The notes: generated from the letters alone by a model not told the origin. A DNA stretch of 64,000 bases from JASLCR01 sp036405235 (GCA_036405235.1 DASWYA010000001.1:248001-312000), one strand, 5' to 3'. Shown: positions 32,710-41,430, counted from the first letter of the stretch. Numbers and translations: made by a program.

Positions 32710-33029
32710 TACTTAATCTCCTTATCTTTCTGCTGACGAGCAACACGTACTTTAGTGCCGTCAGCCTTCTTTACTAATCCAACGCGACTTGTTGCTGCTG
32801 ATTTCTCGTCAGTAACAAGTGCAACTTTGCTGATATCCATTGGTACTTGGATCTCTTTTTTACCACCACGCGGATTGATCTGACTTGGTCGGATGTGACG
32901 TGTCTTTACGCCGATACCTTCGATCAAGACAGTATTCTTCTTGGTATTTACACTAAGAACTTTACCTGTAGTACCCTTTTTGGCACCTGCGATAATCTTC
33001 ACTACGTCATCTTTTTTAATACGTGGCAT
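32709..33029 (-). CDS. rplX: Ribosomal protein L24
   Basis: A 106-residue L24 with a KOW motif (KIIAGAKKGTTGKVLSVNTK), an assembly initiator of the large subunit. IKTRHIRPSQ-type sequence follows (GVKTRHIRPSQINPRGG). Confidence 0.97.
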   Translation of the reverse strand: MPRIKKDDVVKIIAGAKKGTTGKVLSVNTKKNTVLIEGIGVKTRHIRPSQINPRGGKKEIQVPMDISKVALVTDEKSAATSRVGLVKKADGTKVRVARQQKDKEIK

Positions 33030-33030
33030 A

Positions 33031-33399
33031 CTAGAGTACCTCCGGTGCTAAGCTGATGATCTTTGCGTAGCCTTTATCACGGAGTTCGCGTGGTACTGGA
33101 CCAAATACACGAGTCGCTTTTGGCGTCTTGTCGTCGTTGATGATCACTACGGCATTATCATCAAAGGCAATTGTACTACCGTCTTTACGGTTGATGCGAT
33201 TACGAGTACGCACCACTACTGCCTTTTGTACGGTCTTTTTCTTAACGTTCCCAGTTGGGCTAGCATCTTTGATCGTACAAACGATAATATCGCCAACATG
33301 TGCGTACTTACGGCGAGTACCGCCAAGCACGCGGATACAAAGGACTTCCTTTGCGCCGCTGTTGTCGGCAACTTTTAGTCTACTTTCCTGCTGAATCAT
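33031..33399 (-). CDS. rplN: Ribosomal protein L14
   Basis: A 122-residue L14. MIQQESRLKVADNSGAKEVL and FGPVPRELRDKGYAKIISLA are nearly canonical. It forms part of the subunit interface. Confidence 0.98.
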   Translation of the reverse strand: MIQQESRLKVADNSGAKEVLCIRVLGGTRRKYAHVGDIIVCTIKDASPTGNVKKKTVQKAVVVRTRNRINRKDGSTIAFDDNAVVIINDDKTPKATRVFGPVPRELRDKGYAKIISLAPEVL

Positions 33400-33400
33400 A

Positions 33401-33724
33401 CTATTTTTCCTCAGCTTTCTCAGCAGCCTTCGGCGCTTCTTTCTTCTCTACGAGCTCAGTCTCTTCCTTTAGCTCGAGTGAACCCTTAGAGCGTTCCTCA
33501 ATGTTTGCTAGCTGGAATGACTTTGTCTTAGAAACTGGTCGGATTTCAGAAATCTGAACCTTGTCGCCAAGATGCGCTTCATTTTTTGGATCGTGAGCCT
33601 GGTACTTACGATTCACAGAGTACTGCTTCTTGTAAATAGGATGAGTTTCACGACTTGTCACAGTAACTGTGATGGTTTTGTCACGCGAATCAGAGGTGAC
33701 AATACCGGTTAATGTTTTAGCCAT
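33401..33724 (-). CDS. rpsQ: Ribosomal protein S17
   Basis: A 107-residue S17. The OB-fold part (TLTGIVTSDSRDKTITVTVT, then LGDKVQISEIRPVSKTKSF) is followed by a Glu/Lys/Ala tail of about 30 residues that standard S17 lacks. Confidence 0.96.
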   Translation of the reverse strand: MAKTLTGIVTSDSRDKTITVTVTSRETHPIYKKQYSVNRKYQAHDPKNEAHLGDKVQISEIRPVSKTKSFQLANIEERSKGSLELKEETELVEKKEAPKAAEKAEEK

Positions 33725-33933
33725 TATTTCGCCTCCTTTTCAGCGTTAATGTTAGTCATCAAACGGGCAATATCTTTCTTGTAGCCAGTAATAACACGTG
33801 GGTTTACTAGCTCACCCGCAGCATGGGATTTTCTCGCGTCGAGCAAGTCTTTTCGCTTGTCCACGAGCTGTTCCTGCAAAGTCTTCTCAGATTTAGTAGA
33901 AGCTTTTTTAGTAGCAGTCTTTTTGTCAGCCAT
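33724..33933 (-). CDS. rpmC: Ribosomal protein L29
   Basis: A 69-residue L29 at the peptide exit. A Lys/Thr/Ala N-terminal extension of about 15 residues precedes the two-helix body (LQEQLVDKRKDLLDARKSHA; NPRVITGYKKDIARLMTNI). Confidence 0.94.
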   Translation of the reverse strand: MADKKTATKKASTKSEKTLQEQLVDKRKDLLDARKSHAAGELVNPRVITGYKKDIARLMTNINAEKEAK

Positions 33934-33934
33934 A

Positions 33935-34348
33935 TTACACTTCCTCTCTCTTGATAAACTTTGTCTTCACTGGCAACTTGTGTCCAGCAAGTCGCATCGC
34001 CTCGCGTGCTACTTCTTCTTCAACGCCTTTCATCTCAAACATTACAGTTCCGGCTTTTACCTTTGCTGCGAAGTACTCAGGATTACCTTTACCTGAACCC
34101 ATCTTTACATCCTGTGGTTTCTTGGTCACAGGCGTGTGAGGGAAGATACGGATCCAGATCTTGCCACCACGCTTGATGTAGCGGGTCATTGCCTGACGTG
34201 CGCTCTCGATTTGGCGAGATGTTACACGCTCGTTGCTCTGAGCCTGGAGGCCATAATCGCCAAAAGCTACATAGTTGCCGCGAGTTGCGTTACCATCGTT
34301 TTTGCCGATGCGAACTTTGCGGTACTTAGTTTTCTTAGGGAGTAACAT
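33935..34348 (-). CDS. rplP: Ribosomal protein L16
   Basis: A 137-residue L16. Start at the ATG at 34348 (MLLPKKTKYRKV), which overlaps the rpsC stop (TAATG); an upstream frame extension is not L16-like. It lies close to the A-site tRNA elbow. GKIWIRIFPHTPVTKKPQDV and GSGKGNPEYFAAKVKAGTV are typical. Confidence 0.97.
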   Translation of the reverse strand: MLLPKKTKYRKVRIGKNDGNATRGNYVAFGDYGLQAQSNERVTSRQIESARQAMTRYIKRGGKIWIRIFPHTPVTKKPQDVKMGSGKGNPEYFAAKVKAGTVMFEMKGVEEEVAREAMRLAGHKLPVKTKFIKREEV

Positions 34349-34989
34349 TACGCGTCGCTCCTTTCGCCTTTGTTGATCCAAACCTTCACGCCAACGATAC
34401 CCGCGCCATTTGGCATAAGAGCACGTGCAACGTGGAAGTCAATGTCATTGCGAAGTGTATGAAGTGGCACAGAACCTTCTGAAACCTTTTCTGTACGAGC
34501 CATTTCAGCGTTGTTGAGACGACCGGCTACTTGGATACGAATACCCTTAGCGCCTGCGTTCATAGTGTTTTGTGCAGCCATCTTGGTTGCGCGACGGAAA
34601 TTGATACGGCGCTCAAGCTGACGTGCGATATTCTCAGCCACAAGCTTTGCAGCAAGTTCTGGACGCTTTACTTCTTCGATATTGATACGAACCGGCAAGC
34701 TTGCGATCTTTTCGATCTGCTTCTTGAGCTCAGTTACGCCTGCGCCGCCTTTACCGATAACTACACCAGCTTTTGCAGTGTGAATTGTCACAGTAATGAG
34801 GTTCGCGCTACGCTCGATCTCAATACGATTGATTGTTGGACGAGAGATAAATCTCTTCTCAACAAGATCACGGATCTTGATGTCTTCCGCCAGCCACTTG
34901 GCAAAGTCTTTTTTACCAGCGAACCAGCGCGAATCCCAGTTCTTGTGAACTTGCAGGCGGAAGCTAATTGGGTTTACTTTTTGACCCAT
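34348..34989 (-). CDS. rpsC: Ribosomal protein S3
   Basis: A 213-residue S3. GQKVNPISFRLQVHKNWDSR opens it, the KH domain carries VVIGKGGAGVTELKKQIEKI, and VKVWINKGE closes it. It lines the mRNA entry with S4 and S5. Confidence 0.97.
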   Translation of the reverse strand: MGQKVNPISFRLQVHKNWDSRWFAGKKDFAKWLAEDIKIRDLVEKRFISRPTINRIEIERSANLITVTIHTAKAGVVIGKGGAGVTELKKQIEKIASLPVRINIEEVKRPELAAKLVAENIARQLERRINFRRATKMAAQNTMNAGAKGIRIQVAGRLNNAEMARTEKVSEGSVPLHTLRNDIDFHVARALMPNGAGIVGVKVWINKGERSDA

Positions 34990-34990
34990 A

Positions 34991-35392
34991 TTATTTTTCC
35001 TCCTTCTTAGTTGCAGCCGGCTTCTTTGCTGGCGCTTTCTTTGGTTTCTCTGTACCAGATACCTCGATCAGTACATTTGAGCTAATCTTCTGGAAAGGGA
35101 GTGCCATACCGCGCATATGTGGCTTGAATCGGCGCAAACGCTTACCAGTGGTAACGCTCAGCGTTGTAATCTGCAGACTTTTTGCATCAAGACCGTGATT
35201 ATTAACCGCATTTGCTTGGGCGCTCGCGATTGCTTTTTTAACAGGAAGTGCACTCTTGCGAGGTACGTGATCAAGGATAACAAGTGCATCTGCAACCGTA
35301 CGGTTACGCACGAGACTTGCTACGATACTCACCTTGCGTGGAGCAATGTCTAGGCCTTTCAGGTAAGAGCGAACTGTAAATGTCTCAGCCAT
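34991..35392 (-). CDS. rplV: Ribosomal protein L22
   Basis: A 133-residue L22. The ATG at 35392 (MAETFTVRSYLKG) follows rpsS by 1 nt; the open frame upstream is inside rpsS. APRKVSIVASLVRNRTVADA and the exit-tunnel hairpin region LRRFKPHMRGMALPFQK are present, then a Lys/Pro/Ala tail. Confidence 0.96.
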   Translation of the reverse strand: MAETFTVRSYLKGLDIAPRKVSIVASLVRNRTVADALVILDHVPRKSALPVKKAIASAQANAVNNHGLDAKSLQITTLSVTTGKRLRRFKPHMRGMALPFQKISSNVLIEVSGTEKPKKAPAKKPAATKKEEK

Positions 35393-35393
35393 A

Positions 35394-35657
35394 TTACTTC
35401 GCCTTTCCACCGTGCTTACGGAACTTACGTGTTGGACTAAACTCACCGAGCTTGTGGCCAACCATATTTTCAGATACGTAGACAGGTACGTGTACCTTAC
35501 CGTTATGTACAGCAAAGTTCTTACCTACCATATCTGGTGTAATGGTGCTCGCACGAGCCCAAGTTTTTATAACAGTACGGTCATCTGCTGATAGCTTCTC
35601 CACCTTCTTTGCAAGCTTGGCATCAACGAATGGACCCTTTTTGAGTGATCGACTCAT
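35394..35657 (-). CDS. rpsS: Ribosomal protein S19
   Basis: An 87-residue S19. MSRSLKKGPFVDAKLAKKVE and GHKLGEFSPTRKFRKHGGK are canonical; it sits in the 30S head beside S13. Confidence 0.98.
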   Translation of the reverse strand: MSRSLKKGPFVDAKLAKKVEKLSADDRTVIKTWARASTITPDMVGKNFAVHNGKVHVPVYVSENMVGHKLGEFSPTRKFRKHGGKAK

Positions 35658-35660
35658 ATC

Positions 35661-36500
35661 TTACCTCTTCCTCTTCGCGTCATGGCGCGTTTTAACGATC
35701 AAACCTGAAACATCTTTACGACGACGTGTACGATAGCCCAGTGTCAATTGACCCCATGGTGTACGAGGTGCTTTACCTGGACCGTGACGACCACCGTCAC
35801 CACCACCATGCGGGTGATCGGCAGCATTCATTACGACACCACGGACAGTTGGACGAATACCTTTACGACGATTGCGCCCAGCTGAACCAATCTTTACGTT
35901 TTGATGCTGAACGTTTCCTACGACACCGATCGCTGCAGTAGCTTCGAGACGGAAACGACGAACTTCACCAGATGGTAATTTCACCTGAGCATAGTCACCT
36001 TCCTTGGCCATAAGCTGCGCTTTAGTGCCAGCCGAGCGCACCATCTGCGCACCCTTACCCGGGTTGATCTCGATCGCATAGATCTGAGTACCGACAGGGA
36101 TCTTTGAAAGTGGCATGCGATTTGACTGCTCAATTGGGGCGTCTGCACCTGAGGCGACCTTTTTGCCTTTTTTCATAGCTGTGTCAGCTATGATGTAGTG
36201 ATATAGACCATGCTGATCTTTGACACGCGCAATACGAGCTGAACGATTTGGATCGTATTCAATTTCCTCAACAGTCAGCTCAAGTCCGTCTGCTAGATTG
36301 TGGTTCATCAAACGATAGTGACGCTTTACTCCGCCACCACGGTGACGAACTGTGATACGACCACGGTTGTTACGACCAGCATTCTGCTTCTTGCTCTTGA
36401 TCAGACTCTTCAATGGCTTACGAGTAGTAATCTCACTGTAGTCTTCACTTGTCATACCGCGACGAGCAGGAGTAGTTGGGTTATAGGCTTTAATCGGCAT
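35661..36500 (-). CDS. rplB: Ribosomal protein L2
   Basis: A 279-residue L2 needed for subunit joining and peptidyl transfer. KSKKQNAGRNNRGRITVRHR (RNA-binding) and VMNAADHPHGGGDGGRHGPG, with the conserved His near the active centre, are present. Confidence 0.98.
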   Translation of the reverse strand: MPIKAYNPTTPARRGMTSEDYSEITTRKPLKSLIKSKKQNAGRNNRGRITVRHRGGGVKRHYRLMNHNLADGLELTVEEIEYDPNRSARIARVKDQHGLYHYIIADTAMKKGKKVASGADAPIEQSNRMPLSKIPVGTQIYAIEINPGKGAQMVRSAGTKAQLMAKEGDYAQVKLPSGEVRRFRLEATAAIGVVGNVQHQNVKIGSAGRNRRKGIRPTVRGVVMNAADHPHGGGDGGRHGPGKAPRTPWGQLTLGYRTRRRKDVSGLIVKTRHDAKRKR

Positions 36501-36814
36501 TACTTCTTCTCCGTTTCTGCAGCTGGCTCTTCAAATACCTGGATGCTACTGCCTTCTGCGAGCGTAACATATGCTTTTTTCGTGTCCTTACGGCTTGTCG
36601 TGCCAGGGTATCGGTTCTTGCCACGGCTAAAGCGTACTGCTTTGCCAGACTGGACAGCAACACGAACACCCTTTACGGTTACGTCAAACTGCTCAGCGAC
36701 TGCATCTGCAATCTGTTGCTTGTTAGCAGAAAGTGGCACATTAAATACGTAGACATTCTGCTGAGTCTGGCCGTAGGCCTTCTCAGTCGCTCGTGGGGTT
36801 ACTAAGATATTCAT
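36500..36814 (-). CDS. rplW: Ribosomal protein L23
   Basis: A 104-residue L23 at the exit-tunnel rim, the dock for trigger factor and SRP. ILVTPRATEKAYGQTQQNVY and VRVAVQSGKAVRFSRGKNRY fit the family. One-base overlaps on both sides. Confidence 0.95.
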   Translation of the reverse strand: MNILVTPRATEKAYGQTQQNVYVFNVPLSANKQQIADAVAEQFDVTVKGVRVAVQSGKAVRFSRGKNRYPGTTSRKDTKKAYVTLAEGSSIQVFEEPAAETEKK

Positions 36815-37425
36815 TACTTAGTCTCCTTTCCATCAAGCCATATTTCGATTGTCTTGACAGCGGCTGGCGCGATCACGATGTGATCAGCATTCAGAATATG
36901 GTAAACATTAAGGAATGTACCACGAGTCAAGATAACATTCTGTAGATTGGCAGTCGCGCGGATAAGCTCCGGTGTCTTTTCGTCAACCACGATCAATGTC
37001 TTACGAGCAAACTTATTGTCGGCGAGGAATTTCGCGACTTCACTTGTTTTACCAGTAGTCTTTACGTCAACAACAGTGATCTTCTTTGCTTTGTTGGCAA
37101 GGCTCAGTGCCTGCTTTACAGCAACACGCTTGCTAGTAGTTGAAAGCTTCTTAGAGTAGTTTTCATTACCACGTGGACCAAATACGATACCACCGCCACG
37201 CCAGATAGGGTTACGAGATGAACCAAATCGAGCACGACCAGTACCTTTTTGCTTCCATGGCTTTTTACCACCACCACGGACTTCGCCGCGTTGGAGAGTT
37301 GTTGCGTTAGCGCCACGATTGTTTGCAAGATATGCTTCGTATGCGACTTTTAGAAGGTCGTGATTTTCTACGTCCACACCAAATACATTCTTTGGTAACG
37401 TCGCTTTTGTAGTAGTTTCAGCCAT
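36814..37425 (-). CDS. rplD: Ribosomal protein L4
   Basis: A 203-residue L4 with the tunnel loop RGGGKKPWKQKGTGRARFGS and the Rossmann-like body (KTLIVVDEKTPELIRATANL). In some bacteria L4 represses this operon at its leader; the leader here is structured (38043-38135), but no match was checked. Confidence 0.97.
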   Translation of the reverse strand: MAETTTKATLPKNVFGVDVENHDLLKVAYEAYLANNRGANATTLQRGEVRGGGKKPWKQKGTGRARFGSSRNPIWRGGGIVFGPRGNENYSKKLSTTSKRVAVKQALSLANKAKKITVVDVKTTGKTSEVAKFLADNKFARKTLIVVDEKTPELIRATANLQNVILTRGTFLNVYHILNADHIVIAPAAVKTIEIWLDGKETK

Positions 37426-38042
37426 TACGCGTTACCTCCGTTTACTATGATGAGGCCTTTTCGTGGGCCAGGCACTGCGCCTTTGAGACCGATGAGGTTA
37501 TTGGCAACATCAACATATGCGACTTCCAAGTTCTTTACGGTCACTTGATCGTGTCCCATGCGACCTGGCATACGCTTACCCTTAAAGACCTTCTGTGGGT
37601 ACATTGAACCGATTGATCCAACACGTCGAACGTTTCCGTTGCCACCGTGTGTCTTTTTAGAGGTGTTAAAGTTGTGTCGTTTTACCGTACCGGCAAAACC
37701 TTTACCTTTTGAGGTGCCTGTTGCTTGGACCTTTTCGCCCAAACTAAAGCTACTTACGTCGATAGCATCGCCAACCTTAAGGTCAGCAGGTAGCTCATCA
37801 ACACGAAACTCCCGAACATACTTCGGTGAGGTTTTGCTAGACTTTACGTGTCCAGCGACGGCCTTGCTCAGGTTCTTACCCATACCAAATCCCACTTGTA
37901 CTGCGTTGTATCCGTCTGTTTCGACAGATTTTACCTGAGTCACAGTCACAGGGCCCGCTTGAATCAACGTAACAGGTGTTGCTACGCCAGTTTCAGCGAT
38001 GATTTGGGTCATACCAATTTTGGTACCGAGAAGTGCTTTCAT
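37425..38042 (-). CDS. rplC: Ribosomal protein L3
   Basis: A 205-residue L3, first gene of the S10-type operon because rpsJ has moved to 41017-41334. Start taken at the ATG at 38042 (MKALLGTKIGMTQ), the normal L3 beginning; an in-frame ATG at 38057 would add 5 residues and has GGGGG upstream. KGKGFAGTVKRHNFNTSKKT and GSIGSMYPQKVFKGKRMPGR are typical. Confidence 0.97.
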   Translation of the reverse strand: MKALLGTKIGMTQIIAETGVATPVTLIQAGPVTVTQVKSVETDGYNAVQVGFGMGKNLSKAVAGHVKSSKTSPKYVREFRVDELPADLKVGDAIDVSSFSLGEKVQATGTSKGKGFAGTVKRHNFNTSKKTHGGNGNVRRVGSIGSMYPQKVFKGKRMPGRMGHDQVTVKNLEVAYVDVANNLIGLKGAVPGPRKGLIIVNGGNA

Positions 38043-38142
38043 GCCCTTTTCTCCCATTTAAAACCCCCGGTGGCCTGCAGTATCCGTAGACTTGCTGACT
38101 CACCAAGGATAAGTTGTTATTACGTAATAAAGTTACCAGCTA

Positions 38143-38172
38143 ATTATAGCAGACTTTGCCTCTTATCGTCAA
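38143..38172 (-). promoter_or_regulatory. Promoter of the rplC-to-sortase ribosomal operon
   Basis: TTGACG (38167-38172) and TATAAT (38143-38148) with 18 nt between. The leader of about 95 nt contains the palindrome TTATTACGTAATAA (38117-38130) and a GC-rich part before rplC. Confidence 0.75.
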
Positions 38173-38201
38173 GAGTATTAACTTAAGGCTTTATTCTCTG
38201 C

Positions 38202-38795
38202 TCAAGCTTCAAATAAAATCACACAGCGCGTGGCACCGCTTGGGTAATAAGTACGGAAGTCGCCTAAGTTGGAGGGTTTTGACCCGGCAGGCGTACTACA
38301 CGGTTGGTCGCCCTTCAGGAAATAAAGAATATACACGTTTGGATCTCCAGCAGGAATATAGGTAGTGCCATAGTTAACATACAATGCCCCCTTAACGTTT
38401 TTATTCTGGCATTGCATTGTTTGGTCACTTACAGCAGGGATTGTATTTATGACTGTTTTCATTGCGGTATTAAGCGTAGCACTAATGCCTGACACGCCTA
38501 GACCAACACATTCCGCATTAGTAGTGCCATCCATATTACCGCAAGTACCAGACTCTGCTATACAGCCAAACTGAAACCCACCGCCCGTCAGTGGATACTT
38601 TCCGTCATTACGCGCCTTGTATATCTGGAGCGCTTTGCCAAACTGGTCAATTCCAGCAAGTGTCTTGCTATTTTCTGCACGAGTCTGCACACCGCCGTAA
38701 GCAACGACTGACACTGACGCAAGAATCGCTATGACGACAATAACAACGAGAAGCTCTACTACTGTAAATCCCTGTCTGTTTCCAAGCTTAAGCAT
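38202..38795 (-). CDS. Type IV prepilin-like protein
   Basis: A 197-residue prepilin. Start at the ATG at 38795 (MLKLGNRQGFTVVELL) with AAAGG upstream. The leader ends in Gly and is followed by FTVVELLVVIVVIAILA: cleavage before Phe, Glu at +5, and a long hydrophobic helix, the class III signal of pilins and pseudopilins. The outside part has six cysteines, which suggests disulfides. It is the second of two adjacent prepilin genes; the pilus motor genes are not in this window. Confidence 0.9.
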   Translation of the reverse strand: MLKLGNRQGFTVVELLVVIVVIAILASVSVVAYGGVQTRAENSKTLAGIDQFGKALQIYKARNDGKYPLTGGGFQFGCIAESGTCGNMDGTTNAECVGLGVSGISATLNTAMKTVINTIPAVSDQTMQCQNKNVKGALYVNYGTTYIPAGDPNVYILYFLKGDQPCSTPAGSKPSNLGDFRTYYPSGATRCVILFEA

Positions 38796-38847
38796 CTTAC
38801 CTTTATTATTGCACATGTTTGACTCGATCGTACCAAGTTTCATTTGT

Positions 38848-39390
38848 CTAAAGAGTTAGGGTGACACCGCAAAATGTTGTATCTACACTTTGGGCTCTTG
38901 TATTCGAGGCACCTCCGGGGGTACCACAGCCGACGTCTCCTCTTAGGAAGTAATACACGCCTGCATTTGTACCATCTGCAGAGTAGTAGAAGGCACCGGA
39001 AGCTTTACCGGTGGCACTGCACGCTGTCGCTTGTGTGCTAACCTCAGGCTGACTGCCCATGAATGTATTCAAGTTCGACACAAACGTAGCATCGCCAGTT
39101 ACACTCGTAACACCCCAGCACGCAGAGTCGGGTGTCACGCCACAAGTGCTAGTCTGTTTGCCAAGACACATCCACGTAAAGTATGGTGCGGGGTATTTAC
39201 CCTCTTTTGTGGCATATAGTTTCAGGCCCTTGATGTACTTTTCTACGGCTGTTACTGTCTTTGTGTTTTCCGCCCTAGACTGAACACCGCTATACGCCAC
39301 CACTGATACGGCAGCCAAGATAGCCACAACTACAATAACTACGAGTAGTTCTATGATAGTAAAGCCCTTGTCGTTTTGCATCTTCAGCAT
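38848..39390 (-). CDS. Type IV prepilin-like protein
   Basis: A 180-residue prepilin with the signal KGFTIIELLVVIVVVAILAA (cleavage after Gly, Glu at +5). Start at the ATG at 39390, with GAGG upstream. The globular part has Cys pairs (MCLGKQTSTCG; ACWG) and ends GCGTPGGAS...FCGV. It is a paralogue of the next gene, with 52 nt between them. Saccharibacteria use type IV pili for twitching and host attachment, so these may be the pilin subunits or minor pilins. Confidence 0.9.
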   Translation of the reverse strand: MLKMQNDKGFTIIELLVVIVVVAILAAVSVVAYSGVQSRAENTKTVTAVEKYIKGLKLYATKEGKYPAPYFTWMCLGKQTSTCGVTPDSACWGVTSVTGDATFVSNLNTFMGSQPEVSTQATACSATGKASGAFYYSADGTNAGVYYFLRGDVGCGTPGGASNTRAQSVDTTFCGVTLTL

Positions 39391-39455
39391 TCTGACCCTC
39401 ATTATTGCATATGCTTATAAAAACAAACAACTATAGAGTATACTTGTAGGTACAG

Positions 39456-40283
39456 ATGAAGAGGACGGTAACGACAACTCCACCTGGCCTGCAGGTCAAG
39501 CCAGAGAAGAAGCCAATTCATATCGGCATCCCCTTAGTTATCTTAGTTAGTCTTGTGTATGTATGGTGGTTTTGGGATCTTCACTCGGCCGCAACGAAAA
39601 TACTCGATCACGCAGACCATCAGCAAAAGCTTGCTCAAGTCAATTACACACAAGCAATTGGTCTCGTTAAAAATCAACCAGCTATCATACTCGCCAAGAG
39701 CGATCCATTTCGCGCACATACCCGATGGGTATATACATCAACATCCAACCCGCTCCCCGAAAGCTATGCTCCAATATTGTCAAAACTCTCTGTCTCGTAC
39801 AGTAAGTCCATCAAAAACCCTCGTCTAGCGCCTGAGGCTTCCAGCGCTCTCGGTAAGCTATTCAAGAAAGCCACTAAAGATGGTTTTCCGCTCATGGTCG
39901 CCAGCGCTTACCGTTCTACTGAAGAGCAAAAGCAGCTAAAAGTCGCTTACGCTAAGCAACATGGCCAAGGCATGGCAGATGCTTACATCGCCAACCCAGG
40001 TACAAGCGAGCACGAGACTGGTCTAGCCGTTGACGTCGACAACAAAGATAGCGCTTGCGAAAGCGATGCTGATCGCTGCTCTCTCAGCCCGGCAACTGCT
40101 ACTTGGCTCGCCAAGAACGCACCAAAATTTGGCTTTATTATCCGTTACCCCGAAGATAAGGAAAAGCAAACAGGCATACACTATGAGCCTTGGCATCTAC
40201 GGTACATAGGAAAAGATGCTCCCGTTCTTACGGCCTCAAAGCTAACCTTGGATGAATTTGTTAAAAAAGTTGAATCTAAATAA
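39456..40283 (+). CDS. VanY-like D-alanyl-D-alanine carboxypeptidase
   Basis: A 275-residue protein with a signal anchor (about 22-40) and a C-terminal M15/VanY domain. The zinc ligands lie in GTSEHETGLAVDVD (His and Asp) and YEPWHLRY (Glu/His), preceded by VASAYRSTEEQKQL. It should trim the terminal D-Ala of peptidoglycan stem peptides, of the cell itself or of a host. A TATACT box lies 11 nt before the ATG. Convergent with, and overlapping by 8 nt, the next gene. Confidence 0.92.
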   Translation: MKRTVTTTPPGLQVKPEKKPIHIGIPLVILVSLVYVWWFWDLHSAATKILDHADHQQKLAQVNYTQAIGLVKNQPAIILAKSDPFRAHTRWVYTSTSNPLPESYAPILSKLSVSYSKSIKNPRLAPEASSALGKLFKKATKDGFPLMVASAYRSTEEQKQLKVAYAKQHGQGMADAYIANPGTSEHETGLAVDVDNKDSACESDADRCSLSPATATWLAKNAPKFGFIIRYPEDKEKQTGIHYEPWHLRYIGKDAPVLTASKLTLDEFVKKVESK

Positions 40284-40596
40284 CAATTCCCGCTGGGCCA
40301 AATAAGCTCACGACGCTTACAAAAAGCAGCACAGCATACCAAATCTTGCGATCTTCTTGGTGATGTTCAAAAGCGCGAACTACTAAAAGTCCAATGAGTA
40401 GACCAAGTGGCAGCGCCGTAAATGTTACCCCCATCCAGCTGAATGGCACATGAAATTTAAGCCAGAGTGTCCCCATTAGAAACACGACCACAAGCTTTAA
40501 AAAATATGTACTATCTGACTCAAATAATCGCTCATGGAGTCGCTTCGTGTGATTCGCCTTGCTCTTTTTCTGGACTGTTTGTTTTTTCTTTGCCAT
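40276..40596 (-). CDS. Small membrane protein, unknown
   Basis: A 106-residue protein (from the ATG at 40596; an in-frame ATG at 40614 would add 6). A Lys-rich N terminus is followed by three membrane helices (YFLKLVVVFLMGTLWL; GVTFTALPLGLLIGLLVV; WYAVLLFVSVVSLFG). No family recognised. It is divergent from the gene at 40663. Confidence 0.7.
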   Translation of the reverse strand: MAKKKQTVQKKSKANHTKRLHERLFESDSTYFLKLVVVFLMGTLWLKFHVPFSWMGVTFTALPLGLLIGLLVVRAFEHHQEDRKIWYAVLLFVSVVSLFGPAGIVI

Positions 40597-40627
40597 GTCT
40601 TTAGATTGTATCAAAATAAGAACTCTA

Positions 40628-40656
40628 TTGCCATAAGTACTATCGGACTGTATACT
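40628..40656 (+). promoter_or_regulatory. Promoter giving a leaderless mRNA (40663 gene)
   Basis: TTGCCA (40628-40633) and TATACT (40651-40656), spacer 17 nt; the ATG follows after 6 nt. Confidence 0.65.
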
Positions 40657-40662
40657 TCAAGC

Positions 40663-40944
40663 ATGGCTACAAAGAAACCACGCAAAACAACTCCTACAAA
40701 ACGTAAAGCAGTTAAGAAAAATCAGGTAAAGTCTTTCCAGATTACAAAATCAGATGTGCCTTTCATGACCATGAAGCCGTCTATTCAAACACTGTACTGG
40801 GTGATCCTTGGTGTAGTGGTGGTCTTTTTCACCGTCTGGATCTTGAAACTGCAGGCTGATATTCAGGCCGTATACGATAGTATTGACGCCAATGAAAATC
40901 TTGTTATTGATGCCGCGCCTACGAAGAAGAACTCAAAAAACTAA
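40663..40944 (+). CDS. Small single-helix membrane protein, unknown
   Basis: A 93-residue protein beginning MATKKPRKTTPTKRKAVKKN, a very basic N terminus of about 40 residues that may touch nucleic acid or lipid, then one membrane helix (YWVILGVVVVFFTVWIL) and a short outer tail. The start is set by a TATACT box 6 nt upstream. No family recognised. Confidence 0.7.
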   Translation: MATKKPRKTTPTKRKAVKKNQVKSFQITKSDVPFMTMKPSIQTLYWVILGVVVVFFTVWILKLQADIQAVYDSIDANENLVIDAAPTKKNSKN

Positions 40945-40961
40945 GCCTTACTCATTATTTT

Positions 40962-40996
40962 AATAATAAAACCCGCAATATGCGGGCTTTATTATT
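40962..40996. terminator. Bidirectional terminator
   Basis: AATAATAAAACCCGCA and TGCGGGCTTTATTATT arms around ATA; it serves the 40663 gene on the plus strand and rpsJ on the minus strand. Confidence 0.8.
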
Positions 40997-41016
40997 AATT
41001 AAGACATAGTCTCAAA

Positions 41017-41334
41017 TTACATGCGAATTTCTGCATCAACACCAGCCGGAAGGCTGAGGTTTTGCAAGCTATCAATCGTCTTTGGAGACGCATTTGTGAT
41101 ATCGATCAAGCGCTTGTGGATACGCATCTCAAACGCCTCACCACCTTGCTTATAGACGTGAGGACTCTTTACAACGGTGTATGTGCTCTTGCGAGTAGGT
41201 AGCGGTACTGGCCCTGCTACGCTTGCACCTGTACGTACAGCAGTATCAATGATCTGCTTTGCTGATTGGTCGATCACTTTGTGGTCGTACGCCTTGAGGC
41301 GAATTCGAATTTTAAGACCTTCGTCTTTTGCCAT
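41017..41334 (-). CDS. rpsJ: Ribosomal protein S10
   Basis: A 105-residue S10 (NusE), which also takes part in antitermination. IRIRLKAYDHKVIDQSAKQI and GPVPLPTRKSTYTVVKSPHV are canonical. It stands alone with its own promoter and terminator about 3 kb from rplC, instead of opening the S10 operon. Confidence 0.98.
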   Translation of the reverse strand: MAKDEGLKIRIRLKAYDHKVIDQSAKQIIDTAVRTGASVAGPVPLPTRKSTYTVVKSPHVYKQGGEAFEMRIHKRLIDITNASPKTIDSLQNLSLPAGVDAEIRM

Positions 41335-41430
41335 AAAATGGCTCCTTTCATGTTATATCGTAACCTCAAGCTCGAATCGGAATAGAGTCATCGTCTGGCT
41401 GAGTTTTCGATATGATTAATTGCACCTTGA

